Positions 16,073 through 24,894 of a stretch of DNA of 64,000 nucleotides are shown here, in pieces. Source of the stretch: Clostridium sp. 'White wine YQ'. GTDB taxonomy: Bacteria; Bacillota; Clostridia; Clostridiales; Clostridiaceae. The position numbers and the translations under genes are program-made. Location: contig NZ_JAQYUU010000001.1 of NCBI RefSeq assembly GCF_028728205.1, positions 2,154,082 through 2,218,081 of the forward strand. Direction: 5' to 3'. The notes beneath the pieces are model-generated. The model made no database searches and had not been told where the DNA came from. It worked only from the letters and a program-made list of their open reading frames with translations. Within the stretch, counting starts at the first letter, position 1. Each line of letters opens with the position of its first letter.

Positions 16073-18118
16073 TTATTTAAATATCTTATTTATTATAGAA
16101 TCTGAAACTGCTCCAGTTCCACCAAGAATTTTTTTAAATTTCATCATGTCCTTATTCTGCTTAAGTAAATTAACTATATTATCCGGCATTGAATCACCAA
16201 CTAAAATTATAGGATTATTTGAGGCTCCAGCTAAAGCAGAACCTGACAAAGCATCTGCAAAGGATTCACCAGTAGCAAAATAATTATCACCATATGAGAA
16301 TGAAAACCTGGATAGAACTTTATAATTAGTTTCATACCTGTTGCTTCCGTAAATTCTTTCTGCATTTGGAAGCGAGCTCAATACATTGTCACTAACTACT
16401 CCAGTTCCTCCAATAACATAGGTTTTTGTTATTCCTTTGCTTCTAATATAGTTGTTTATTTTATCATTAAGCTTGCTTTTATCAGTCAATAGAATTGGAA
16501 TCTGCTTGCTCCCTGCATAGGAAGCTATAGATAATGCGTCTGGATAGTTATCACCAGTTACTATAAAAGCCTCTTGAGTTTGACTATTAACATATTTCGC
16601 TACTTCAAGAGAGGTATCATAACGATCTACTCCTGAAATTCTTGTAACCTTAATTCCTTTGTTTTGAAGAACTGTTTTTATATTATCTGATATTACTCCT
16701 ATTCCTCCGACCAAAAAAATTTCTTGAGGCTTAAGTTTATCAATTTCATTTTCTATTGCTTCAGGAAGAGAATTTTTTAAAGTCAATAAAATAGGTGCAC
16801 CGTACTTAGTAGCTAACGGAGCCGCGCATAAAGCATCTGGGAAATCCTCCCCCGTAGCAAGAACAATATAATCAGCATGAGAACCCCAAGCCTTTGAAAT
16901 TTCAACACTTGTTTCATATCTCGAAAGACCTGAAAGTCTTTGAAATTCCGTTGTAGACAGCGCTTGGAAGGTTATGGAGTTACTACCTGCATAAGTCTGT
17001 GCGTAAGAACCCTCGTACCCCTTGATTTTAAAATTTGAATTACAACTACTGAATGTTAAAAAACCAATACTAGTAACACTTTGAGGGATTGTTATATCTG
17101 TTAAAGCTGTATCATAATAAAATGCATAGTCTCCAATGCTAGTAACGCCTTCTGGAATTATGATATTAGTAAATGCATAACAATGAGCAAATGCATTAAA
17201 ATCTATTATCTTAACTGTGTTTGGTATTGTTACATTTGAAAGGACTCTGCACATAATGAAAGCCCTATATCCAATCCTAGTCACTCCAGTTGGGATTGTT
17301 ATGTTTGTAAGTGCTGTACAATTTTCAAATGCACTGTTTCCTATATTCTTAAGGTTACTTGGAAGTGTAACTCCTGTTAAAGAGAAATCATTGTAGAATA
17401 TAAAACTACCTGTATCAGTAAGATTATTTGATAACCTTACATTTGATAAAAGCTGATCATTATAAAATAAATAATTGCCTATACTTGTTACGCTATCAGG
17501 CATTACTGCAGATCTAAGAGCCTTACAGTCCTTAAAGGCACCTTCTCCAATGTTTGTTACACTGTTTGGTATTGTTATATCCTTAAGTGAAAAGCACTCT
17601 AAAAATGCATAAGTTCCAATACTTGTAACACTATCTGGGATTGTTATTCCTGTAAGTGCTTTACAATCTTGAAATGTAGAATTTCCTATACTACTAAGTT
17701 TTGATGGAAGTGTTATATTTGCAAGGGATGTACAATATGCAAACGCGCTATCTCCTATGCTTGTTACACTATTTGGTATTGATATACTTACAAGAGACGA
17801 GCAATAATAAAATGCAAAACCACCTATACTTGTAACTGTATCTGGAATTGTTACACTTGTTAATGGTTTTTCTCTAAAAGCATTGCTTCCTATACTAGTA
17901 ACAGCATGTCCATCTATAGAACTAGGAATTGTAATATTGGTATCACTACCATTGTAACCAGTTATTGAATATGTTACTCCATCATCAGATTGCCAAGTAA
18001 AACCATTTGCATCCGTTCCTGTTGTTGTAATTGCACTAACAGACGTAACATTAAAGCTTACAAATAAGCTTATCAAAACAAGTATTAACGATATCATCTT
18101 TATTTTTCTGTTTTTCAT
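16073..18118 (-). CDS. BspA-like leucine-rich surface protein with three CWB2 cell-wall-binding repeats
   Basis: 681 residues with a signal peptide (MKNRKIKMISLILVLISLF, cleavage after about residue 29). Residues about 60-400 hold roughly a dozen 23-residue BspA/LRR_5 repeats of the form ITIPxSVTSIGxxAFxxC. Residues about 414-681 are three CWB2 (cell wall binding repeat 2) modules, each starting with a RLSGxxRYET-type motif and containing VLATGEDFPDAL and LVGGIGVIS-like segments. CWB2 triplets anchor clostridial proteins to cell-wall polymers, while BspA-type repeats commonly mediate adhesion. The gene has its own RBS (GGGAGATAAGGG), stands alone between hairpins T1a and T2a, and lies next to an ssrA relic, so it may be horizontally acquired cargo. 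Confidence 0.92.
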   Translation of the reverse strand: MKNRKIKMISLILVLISLFVSFNVTSVSAITTTGTDANGFTWQSDDGVTYSITGYNGSDTNITIPSSIDGHAVTSIGSNAFREKPLTSVTIPDTVTSIGGFAFYYCSSLVSISIPNSVTSIGDSAFAYCTSLANITLPSKLSSIGNSTFQDCKALTGITIPDSVTSIGTYAFLECFSLKDITIPNSVTNIGEGAFKDCKALRSAVMPDSVTSIGNYLFYNDQLLSNVRLSNNLTDTGSFIFYNDFSLTGVTLPSNLKNIGNSAFENCTALTNITIPTGVTRIGYRAFIMCRVLSNVTIPNTVKIIDFNAFAHCYAFTNIIIPEGVTSIGDYAFYYDTALTDITIPQSVTSIGFLTFSSCNSNFKIKGYEGSYAQTYAGSNSITFQALSTTEFQRLSGLSRYETSVEISKAWGSHADYIVLATGEDFPDALCAAPLATKYGAPILLTLKNSLPEAIENEIDKLKPQEIFLVGGIGVISDNIKTVLQNKGIKVTRISGVDRYDTSLEVAKYVNSQTQEAFIVTGDNYPDALSIASYAGSKQIPILLTDKSKLNDKINNYIRSKGITKTYVIGGTGVVSDNVLSSLPNAERIYGSNRYETNYKVLSRFSFSYGDNYFATGESFADALSGSALAGASNNPIILVGDSMPDNIVNLLKQNKDMMKFKKILGGTGAVSDSIINKIFK

Positions 18119-18307
18119 CCCTTATCTCCCATCAAAAATATAACTTTTTTTATTAATAGATAAAACTATTATGTTATTATTATTTTCGTAAATTTAATTT
18201 TTTCTTTAATTTCTCTTTTATTATCTATAATCAAAAGTTTATCAAAGTACTGCATTTACCTACAGTAAGATTCATCTTTCACAATTCCAAACTTCCTTAT
18301 AAATGCA

Positions 18308-18339
18308 AAAATCCACGGCATAATTTTGCCGTGGATTTT
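18308..18339. terminator. Hairpin T2, copy a (AAAATCCACGGCA type)
   Basis: Arms AAAATCCACGGCA and TGCCGTGGATTTT around TAATTT form a symmetrical terminator-type hairpin. It lies about 100 bp past the end of the enoate reductase gene on the minus strand. A second copy with two base changes is at 26255-26286. Confidence 0.75.
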
Positions 18340-18441
18340 ATAGACAGTTTATACATTCAGTTGTTTAGGCCAAAATGGTGAAGCCAACTTTCTTATTTTA
18401 ATTATCTAAACATTAACTATAGATGAACTAGTTGTTCATCT

Positions 18442-20865
18442 TTATTTCATTTCATCAACTGCAGTTTTACCAGCAATTCTTCCGAAGGTAAATATATCAG
18501 TTAATGCATTACCGCCAAGACGGTTACCTGCATGGATACCTCCAGCAACTTCTCCAGCAGCATAAAGATTTTTAATTGGTTTATCATTTTCGTCTAATAC
18601 GTGGGCTTTAGTGTCTATCTTAAGTCCACCCATTGTATGATGAATTGCTGGCTTTCTTGGAGTAGCATAAAACGGTGCTTTTAAAACTTTTAAGCTAAAT
18701 GTATCCTTATGGAATTCAGGATCAAAACCTGCATCAACATATGAATTATATTTATTAATAGTGTCTACAAGAATTGCAGGATCCATACCAACTTTTACTG
18801 CTAGTTCTTCTAAGGTGTCTGCTCTAAATAAAGTACCTGCTTCTACCTGACGGTCTATCTTCTCTTGACTTGTATTAGCTGCAGTTTTCTTTATTTCATC
18901 ATCAGCTATAAGGTAGAATAACCCCCCCTGATCAATAGCAGCTTTTGTTAAAACATCTCTTCCAGAGAATTCATTAATAAATCTTTTTCCTTCTTTATTT
19001 ACTATTACAAAGTTTTCAGGAGGTACTTGAAGTCCACTAAATAATTCACCAGTTTCAGGATCAGCTACAGGCATCATTTGAGTAAAGCCCATTCCTGTAA
19101 GTGCTGCTCCTACAGTTTTACCAAGCAATATTCCATCACCAGTCATAGCGTAAGAATTAGTAGTTTTTATATCGTCAGCAATTTCACTCCAGTAAGTGTT
19201 GTATTCTTTTAGCATCTTTGTGTTTGCACCAAAACCACCACTTGCAAGCACTACTGCTTTTGCATGAACAGTTATCTTTTGGCCATTAACACCAGTTGCT
19301 ATAACTCCTTTTATTTCACCATCTTCTATGATAAATTCTTTTACAGGGCTATCAGTAATGATTTTTCCTGAGTTATCTTGAACATATTTTGTTAGTGCAA
19401 GTATAAATGATGAACCATGGCTTTTGGTAGGCTTATGACCACGACGCCAAAGTGCACCAACAGGAGCAAATACTATGCTCTTATCATACTCAACCCCTAT
19501 TTCCTCTAGCCATTTAACACTTTCTAAAGCTCTGTCTGTAAGGATTTTTACAAGGTCATATTGTCCGTATATAGTGTTGCCATTAAGGTCTGTTCTTTTA
19601 CCACCAAAATATGTTTGCATTCTGTGAAGTAGTGGAGAGTCAAACAGATGTCCCTTTTGTGTGCCAAACTTTTTCTGGTAAGCAGAAAACTCTTCTCTAA
19701 GCGCACGGAAATCATCTATATATTCTGGATGAATTAAGCTCTCATCTGTATCTAGTAGTGCTTCAATTGTATGTCTTTCTCCTGGATTTTCATCAAATTT
19801 TACTTGCCACTCTGGATCTGCAGCATTTACAGGACCACCTGAACGTATTGTATTTCCACCTACTGCTGGATATTTCTCAAGAACAATAGCACTTTTACCA
19901 TTCTGCAGCGCTGTTGCAGCTGCACTTAGTCCAGCGCCCCCGCCACCTACAACTACTACATCACAAGTATATTCTTCGTCTTCTTTGATTAGGCTGCTAG
20001 CAGGCTTTGGACGTCTCTTAAGTATGTCAGGATTAACTCCTGCAAGCTTAACTGCTTTGGCTACACCGTCTAGTACAGCATTACTAGTTTCGGAAGCACC
20101 AGAAAGAGCATCAACATTTAATGTCTGTCCTTCAATTATTTTATCTGGTATTCTTACAAAAACTACATCTGCAAGTCCTTCTGTCTCGCCATCTGTATTT
20201 ATATCTATACTTTCTATTCTGTTCTCACTAAAGGATACTTTCATTGGAAGACTTCCGCTGTGACCTATTGCATCTACCTCATATACTCCTGGTTTAAAGG
20301 TAAACTCTTCTTCTTCGTTGAGCTGATTTGAAATCTTTGCAAAACGCATAAAGCGTAGGAAGCATATTTCTAGGAAGTCTATGGTTCTTTCATTGTTTAG
20401 ATTACCATCCTCATCAAATGCTTTATTTGCGCTTCCAAGTAAAAACTCATATCCAGGCATTACATTTGCATCAACACCTGGTGCATCTAGGATTTGACGA
20501 AGATGTAGCTGCGCACGAGAAGAACCTTGAGTATCAAGAGAAGCACCAAGGATCATTACTGGTTTGCCAGCAAGTGGATGAAGATCAAAGCTTAGCCATT
20601 CAATTAAGCTTTTTAGACTCGATGGGATTGAGTGATTATACTCTGGAGTAGCTATAATAACACCATCACTTGCTGTAATCTTATTATTGAACATTTGTAT
20701 CACTTCACTTGAGGACTGATTATCAGATTGATTAAACATAGGAACATCTGTAATCTCAAGTATTTCTATTTCTGCCTTTGACTCAAAGTATTTTTTCATA
20801 AACTGAAGGAGTTTACGATTATATGATCTTTTTGCACTAGTTCCAACAATTGCTATAAATTTCAT
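18442..20865 (-). CDS. Flavin-dependent enoate (fumarate-type) reductase: FMN_red + FMN_bind + FAD_binding_2 fusion
   Basis: 807 residues from ATG 20865 (RBS AGGAGG). Residues 1-175 form an NAD(P)H-dependent FMN reductase domain ([15 protein letters not shown]). Residues about 185-275 are FMN_bind with SGAS at 255-258, the ApbE flavinylation motif with Ser in place of the usual Thr. Residues about 300-807 are the FAD-binding fumarate reductase domain ([14 protein letters not shown]). Catalytic residues are largely kept: R628 and R636 in [13 protein letters not shown]743 in IHHTMGG, R782 in GNRLGGNAL. The His of the QxHP motif in fumarate reductases is Met598 (QMMP). No signal peptide, so the enzyme is cytoplasmic. 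It probably reduces an alpha,beta-unsaturated acid with NAD(P)H; fumarate itself is doubtful. Confidence 0.9.
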   Translation of the reverse strand: MKFIAIVGTSAKRSYNRKLLQFMKKYFESKAEIEILEITDVPMFNQSDNQSSSEVIQMFNNKITASDGVIIATPEYNHSIPSSLKSLIEWLSFDLHPLAGKPVMILGASLDTQGSSRAQLHLRQILDAPGVDANVMPGYEFLLGSANKAFDEDGNLNNERTIDFLEICFLRFMRFAKISNQLNEEEEFTFKPGVYEVDAIGHSGSLPMKVSFSENRIESIDINTDGETEGLADVVFVRIPDKIIEGQTLNVDALSGASETSNAVLDGVAKAVKLAGVNPDILKRRPKPASSLIKEDEEYTCDVVVVGGGGAGLSAAATALQNGKSAIVLEKYPAVGGNTIRSGGPVNAADPEWQVKFDENPGERHTIEALLDTDESLIHPEYIDDFRALREEFSAYQKKFGTQKGHLFDSPLLHRMQTYFGGKRTDLNGNTIYGQYDLVKILTDRALESVKWLEEIGVEYDKSIVFAPVGALWRRGHKPTKSHGSSFILALTKYVQDNSGKIITDSPVKEFIIEDGEIKGVIATGVNGQKITVHAKAVVLASGGFGANTKMLKEYNTYWSEIADDIKTTNSYAMTGDGILLGKTVGAALTGMGFTQMMPVADPETGELFSGLQVPPENFVIVNKEGKRFINEFSGRDVLTKAAIDQGGLFYLIADDEIKKTAANTSQEKIDRQVEAGTLFRADTLEELAVKVGMDPAILVDTINKYNSYVDAGFDPEFHKDTFSLKVLKAPFYATPRKPAIHHTMGGLKIDTKAHVLDENDKPIKNLYAAGEVAGGIHAGNRLGGNALTDIFTFGRIAGKTAVDEMK

Positions 20866-20879
20866 TGATATTAATCCTC

Positions 20880-21479
20880 CTACTCTTGCCAAGTGAATTT
20901 TTTAACTTTTTTATGTAAAACTTTTTCTGCTAAAAGTTTTGATGTAATATCTGTAAATAGAAGAAATTCTCTAAAAATTTCATCAAGCTCTGATAGTTTA
21001 TCTGAATAGATAAGATTTCCTGCGCTATCAAATGCACCCTGTGATTTTCCTAAAAGGAATTCACTGCTTGGCATGATTCTAGCAGCAAGCTCAGGTGAAT
21101 CAAGTATTTGTCTAAGATGTGCCTGTGCACGAGAAGAACCAAGTGTACCATGAGAAGCACCCACTATTAAAACAGGCTTGTCAGTAAGTGCCTGACTAGT
21201 GTAACTAATCCATTCAAGAGCACTCTTTAAAACCGCAGGTATGGCATGATCATACTCTGGAGTTGCTATTATTACTCCATCTGCTTTAAGAATTTTATCA
21301 GATAATTCTGCTACCTTTTCAGGAATATCAGTATCCTCTGGTTCATTAAAGGCAGGTAAAGCCTTAATTTCATATAGTTCTATCTCTGCCTCACTCGAAA
21401 AATGCTTTTGCATAAATTGAAGCAGCATACGATTAGTTGACACGTCTGAGTTAGTTCCTACAATTGCTAAGTATTTCAT
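20880..21479 (-). CDS. NADPH-dependent FMN reductase family protein
   Basis: 199 residues with the flavodoxin-like FMN_red fold: [45 protein letters not shown] and the flavin-contacting [19 protein letters not shown]. It resembles the N-terminal domain of the reductase encoded next (the same PEY-H-P and GSSRAQ-LRQILD motifs), so one gene probably arose by duplication of the other or by fusion. The 14-bp spacing to the reductase gene indicates one transcript. It may deliver electrons from NAD(P)H to the large reductase or form a heterodimer with its FMN_red domain. Divergent from the LysR gene. Confidence 0.88.
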   Translation of the reverse strand: MKYLAIVGTNSDVSTNRMLLQFMQKHFSSEAEIELYEIKALPAFNEPEDTDIPEKVAELSDKILKADGVIIATPEYDHAIPAVLKSALEWISYTSQALTDKPVLIVGASHGTLGSSRAQAHLRQILDSPELAARIMPSSEFLLGKSQGAFDSAGNLIYSDKLSELDEIFREFLLFTDITSKLLAEKVLHKKVKKFTWQE

Positions 21480-21575
21480 AATAATCCCCTTTCTGTATTT
21501 AAAAGTTTCATAATTTTAGTAATTGTTTGATATAATTTTAACATGCCTAATATATTATATCTAATAGTTATTTTA

Positions 21576-21604
21576 TTGAAGCTTGATAACATATTTGTTA
21601 TAAT
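21576..21604 (+). promoter_or_regulatory. Promoter of the LysR gene with a LysR-type box in its spacer
   Basis: TTGAAG (21576-21581) and TATAAT (21599-21604) are spaced by exactly 17 bp. Inside the spacer lies a palindrome ATAAC-N6-GTTAT (21586-21601), the T-N11-A type box of LysR regulators. A regulator bound there would block its own promoter and could activate the divergent reductase operon about 110 bp away. Inferred from sequence. Confidence 0.6.
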
Positions 21605-21652
21605 CAAACACAATAATAAATAAGTTAATTATTTCGCAAAAGGGTGAATTAA

Positions 21653-22600
21653 ATGTCAAAATACTATTCTCAGGATATTTTGTATTATATTGATGCCATT
21701 TTAAAGTACAGTAATTATGGCAAAGCTGCCAAATCACTTTATATTTCTCAACCTTACTTGACACAGGTTATTAAAAGGGTAGAAAGTCAGTTAAACTGTG
21801 AGCTTATAAGTCGTAGCAATCTGCCATATCGATTAACCGAACAAGGGAAGATATATTATCAGTATTTAACTTCAATAGAAAATAATTATTCTAAGCTGCT
21901 TAGGGAAATATCAGCTGTGTCAGATATAGATAGCAAGGTTATCAAGATAGGAGTGCTTCCTAGCCTTGGAACCTACCTTTTACCTCTTTTTTTACCAAAA
22001 TTTCTGGATATGCATCCAAACTGTAGAATAGAGCTTTCGGAGGCTTTACCTGAAAAAAATGAGAAACTAACTCAGAATGGTGAATTGGATTTTTGGCTTG
22101 GACAAAATTCAAGAAATATTTCTCCAAACTTAAACTCGATTACTTGGGGCAGACACAGATACCGTGCAATTATTCCTCGCTGCTGTGATTTATATCAGAA
22201 AGATGTAGCCATTATTCCAGAAGGAACTATCGACATAAACAAGCTATTGTGTCAAAAGCTGATATTAACTTCCAAAGGTTCTGCTATAAGAAAGCAGATA
22301 GATCAGTTATTAAGCATTTATAAGGTAGAGCCCAAAATCATAATGGAAAGCACGGAAATCTATACTATACTCAACCTTGCAACGAATAATTTGGGGGTAA
22401 CTTTTATACCTGAAAGCATCTATGTAAAGGAGTGCCCATCTGAATACAATATATATGAAGTTCCAATTGATGAGCTGAGTTTAGATTATTTTATAGCATA
22501 TAACAGTGAAAAAAAACTAACTGACGTTGATAAAGACCTTATAGATGCATTTCTAGTTCATGGTCAAAATAATTTCAATATAGGAGATCCAAATGAATGA
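21653..22600 (+). CDS. LysR-family transcriptional regulator
   Basis: 315 residues. The N-terminal winged helix-turn-helix shows YYIDAILKYSNYGKAAKSLYISQPYLTQVIKRVESQLNCELISR in pieces, with the usual SQP-x2-T-x2-I-K-x2-E pattern. It is followed by a periplasmic-binding-like effector domain (IKIGVLPSLGTYLLPLFLPKF). It is divergent from the reductase pair and overlaps apbE by 8 bp, so it most likely regulates this enoate-reductase module in response to the unsaturated substrate. The start ATG 21653 has AAGGGTGAATTAA upstream. Confidence 0.9.
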   Translation: MSKYYSQDILYYIDAILKYSNYGKAAKSLYISQPYLTQVIKRVESQLNCELISRSNLPYRLTEQGKIYYQYLTSIENNYSKLLREISAVSDIDSKVIKIGVLPSLGTYLLPLFLPKFLDMHPNCRIELSEALPEKNEKLTQNGELDFWLGQNSRNISPNLNSITWGRHRYRAIIPRCCDLYQKDVAIIPEGTIDINKLLCQKLILTSKGSAIRKQIDQLLSIYKVEPKIIMESTEIYTILNLATNNLGVTFIPESIYVKECPSEYNIYEVPIDELSLDYFIAYNSEKKLTDVDKDLIDAFLVHGQNNFNIGDPNE

Positions 22601-23531
22601 GTATACGAAGATAATATATCTTATGGGAACAAAAATCTCTCTATATATAAAAGGTGAGGCTGCTGAAAAGCTTGCAGAAAAGGCTTGCGATATGCTGATT
22701 CATTATGAAGAAGTCTTTAGTGCCAACAGTGATGACTCACAGCTTGCGATGCTTAAAAAAACAGCTGCATCAGCTCCACAAAAAGTAGATGAGGAACTGT
22801 ATGAGCTGATAAAAATAGGAAAAGAACATAGTCTATGTGAAAATACATACTTAAATATTGCAATAGGTCCATTAATAAAATTATGGAGAATAGGTTTTGA
22901 GGGGGCACATGTACCAGAAAAAGAATCTATAGAAAAGGTGCTAGAACTTTTAAAACCCGAGAATATACAACTAGATGATGAGAAAAAGACCGTGTATTTC
23001 TTGAGAAAAGGCATTGAGATAGACCTTGGAGCCATAGCTAAAGGCTATTTTGCTGATAAAGTTATGGAATTATTTAAGAAAAATGGGGCTGTTTCAGCTA
23101 TGGTAGATATGGGAGGTAATGTTCTCGTTTTTGGAGAATCACCATCCGAAGGCGGTGACTGGAAAGTCGGAATACAAAATCCGTTTCTACCAAGAGGCAA
23201 TGCGGTAGCACTTATTAAAATAAAAGATCAATCCGTTGTAACCTCAGGGATATATGAGAGGGTGTTTGAAAAGGATGGACTTAAATACCACCATATATTT
23301 GACAGCAAAACAGGCTATCCAATAGAAAGCAATATAGCTTCATTAACTATTATTGCTGATAAATCCCTAGACTGTGATATATATACTACAAAATTGTTTG
23401 GATTAGATGCTACTTCAATTATTCATGCAGTTAATAGAATTAATGGTATGGGTGCTGTTGTAATAACTGTGGATGGAAAACTAGCCTATACAGATAATCT
23501 TAAGGGAAGAATATATCCAATAACAATGTAA
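22593..23531 (+). CDS. apbE: ApbE-type FAD:protein FMN transferase, cytoplasmic form
   Basis: 312 residues from ATG 22593 (RBS AGGAGATCCAA), overlapping the LysR gene by 8 bp. ApbE proteins transfer FMN from FAD to a Thr or Ser in FMN_bind domains. Visible family motifs are the N-terminal YLMGTKISLYI, the flavin-binding GIEIDLGAIAKGYFADK and VDMGGNVLVFG, the YHHIFDSKTGYP loop and the metal-binding DCDIYTTKLFGLD. There is no signal peptide or lipobox, unlike the exported ApbE lipoproteins, which fits a cytoplasmic target. The neighbouring reductase with its SGAS site is the obvious substrate. A strong terminator follows. Confidence 0.92.
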   Translation: MNEYTKIIYLMGTKISLYIKGEAAEKLAEKACDMLIHYEEVFSANSDDSQLAMLKKTAASAPQKVDEELYELIKIGKEHSLCENTYLNIAIGPLIKLWRIGFEGAHVPEKESIEKVLELLKPENIQLDDEKKTVYFLRKGIEIDLGAIAKGYFADKVMELFKKNGAVSAMVDMGGNVLVFGESPSEGGDWKVGIQNPFLPRGNAVALIKIKDQSVVTSGIYERVFEKDGLKYHHIFDSKTGYPIESNIASLTIIADKSLDCDIYTTKLFGLDATSIIHAVNRINGMGAVVITVDGKLAYTDNLKGRIYPITM

Positions 23532-23543
23532 TATTCCAAAGAA

Positions 23544-23578
23544 AAAGATGATAAGGAGATATCAGCCTTATCATCTTT
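23544..23578 (+). terminator. Terminator after apbE
   Basis: Arms AAAGATGATAAGG and CCTTATCATCTTT form a perfect 13-bp stem with a 9-nt loop, followed by more U residues (TTTTTG). Confidence 0.9.
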
Positions 23579-23597
23579 TTTTTGTACACATCATTGA

Positions 23598-23646
23598 TGG
23601 TGCTAGGGTATCGAACCCGTCCGAAGGCAAACCCTCATGACTTTCT
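23598..23646 (-). pseudogene. Decayed ssrA (tmRNA) 3'-end fragment
   Basis: On the minus strand this stretch contains GAAAGTCA, then TTCGGAC, then the complete T-arm GGGTTCGATACCC, and ends in TAGCACCA. The same blocks occur in the same order in the intact tmRNA gene (GAAAGTCA, TTCGGAC, GGGGTTCGATACCCC, CCTCCACCA), but bases are lost beside the T-arm and the acceptor stem can no longer pair. It cannot form a working tmRNA. It is best read as the remnant of an old attachment site or partial ssrA duplication. It is the longest of the relics. Confidence 0.65.
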
Positions 23647-23724
23647 AGGATTTTATCCTACTAGATTTTCTCCAGCCTTGTTTCATCTAACAGATATAAC
23701 ACAGACTTAAATAAAATATATGTA

Positions 23725-24471
23725 CTAGTATTGAACACTTAATAAACAAAGCGCATCTGCACTAGCTTTATGGCCTACATCATTCATATCCTTAGACTCG
23801 AAAGCTTTTTGAATTATGTTCAAAGGTAATTGCCCAAGTCCCACTTGAATTAATGTACCTACTATTACTCTTTCCATATTTAATAAATATCCATTTGCTG
23901 TCATAGTAATAATAATTTCGTTTGTAGTTTCCCTTACATCAAGAGAAATTAGCTTTTTAATTGATTTCTTTGTTTTCTTATTAGTAGTAAAAGCTAAGAA
24001 ATCATGTTCACCTAGAAGTTGTTTTGCGGCTTCTCTGCTTTTATTTACATTTATTGTTTGATTCATTAAGTTAACATAGTGTCTTTCAAACAAAGGACGA
24101 TTAGGCGCATCTTTCTTCCATAATCGATATTCGTAAGTGGCACTCTTCATTAAATATCTACTATGAAATCTTTCATCAACAGTTTCTACTGATAAAACAA
24201 TAATATCATCAGTTAAATATTTTTCGAAATAATCAAAAATTTCTTTCTCACTTAACCTATTATCTGGAGCTATAAAATTAACAATTTGCCCCTTAGCATG
24301 CACCCCAGCATCAGTATTAACCGCACCAATAACCTCTATCTCTTGGTCATAGAGCTTTGATAATATCAGTTCTAGCTTACCTTGAATACTCTTTTCTGCG
24401 TTATCTTTGGATTTATTATACCCCGTATATTTTCTACCATCATAGGCTATCATCATCTTATAATTTTGCAT
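23725..24471 (-). CDS. TruA-family pseudouridine synthase, divergent paralogue
   Basis: 248 residues, full length for TruA, which converts uridines 38-40 of tRNA anticodon stems to pseudouridine. The catalytic Asp54 is kept in NTDAGVHAKGQIVNF, but the residue two before it is Asn52 where TruA enzymes normally have Arg (RTDAGVHA). The first motif reads AYDGRKYTGYNKS instead of YDGxxFxGWQ. The later region with ATYEYRL and GYLLNMERVIVGTLIQVG is family-like. The protein is probably an accessory paralogue with altered RNA target; a housekeeping truA would be expected elsewhere. It lies between two ssrA relics, suggesting that it arrived with an integrated element. Confidence 0.85.
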   Translation of the reverse strand: MQNYKMMIAYDGRKYTGYNKSKDNAEKSIQGKLELILSKLYDQEIEVIGAVNTDAGVHAKGQIVNFIAPDNRLSEKEIFDYFEKYLTDDIIVLSVETVDERFHSRYLMKSATYEYRLWKKDAPNRPLFERHYVNLMNQTINVNKSREAAKQLLGEHDFLAFTTNKKTKKSIKKLISLDVRETTNEIIITMTANGYLLNMERVIVGTLIQVGLGQLPLNIIQKAFESKDMNDVGHKASADALCLLSVQY

Positions 24472-24720
24472 TTGAATCCTCCTTTTCCTAAATACTAATC
24501 AATACATTTTATCATATATTAAGTTATGTTAATATATATTTGAAATTCTAACCCTATCGCAAAAGATAAAACCCCTCGACATATAGTTCTTAGCAATTAT
24601 TATGTATGCTATTCGTTTAGAAACTAAACTATAATCTACTTCCTGCTAATAATTTTGTGATAAGAGCGAATTGTTAGAAAGGACGTTAGATTTTTATAAT
24701 AGATTTATGGAAGTAAAATG

Positions 24721-24751
24721 AAAAAACCTAGACAGAGATGTCTAGGTTTTT
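24721..24751. terminator. Hairpin T1, copy b (CCTAGACA type)
   Basis: Arms AAAAAACCTAGACA and TGTCTAGGTTTTT with loop GAGA. Stem and flanks match copy a at 16003-16034, but the loop is the reverse complement. Immediately followed by an ssrA 3'-end relic, as in copy a. Confidence 0.8.
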
Positions 24752-24776
24752 ATATGGTGGAGGCAAGGAGTCGTGC
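24751..24776 (-). repeat. ssrA 3'-end relic, copy b (candidate attachment site)
   Basis: On the minus strand the bases read CGACTCCTTGCCTCCACCAT and continue ATAA, matching the T-loop-to-CCA end of intact ssrA (CGATACCCCTCGCCTCCACC, then ATATAA) with few changes. It is the best conserved of the relics and lies 10.7 kb from intact ssrA, a plausible outer end of the island between them. Confidence 0.6.
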
Positions 24777-24894
24777 TACTTACGTATTTCTAATAAGTAC
24801 TAGCTAAATATACATAGTAGAGAGCAATAAATGGATATAAAAGTTTAACTCTATGATATGGAGGATATTCAGTAGAATTATTGAGGTAAATTTT

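Noticed and set aside
18365..18390. A further ssrA relic at ATGGTGAAGCCAAC
   Set aside because: The match to the tmRNA end is about nine bases with no T-arm or flank similarity; chance is likely.
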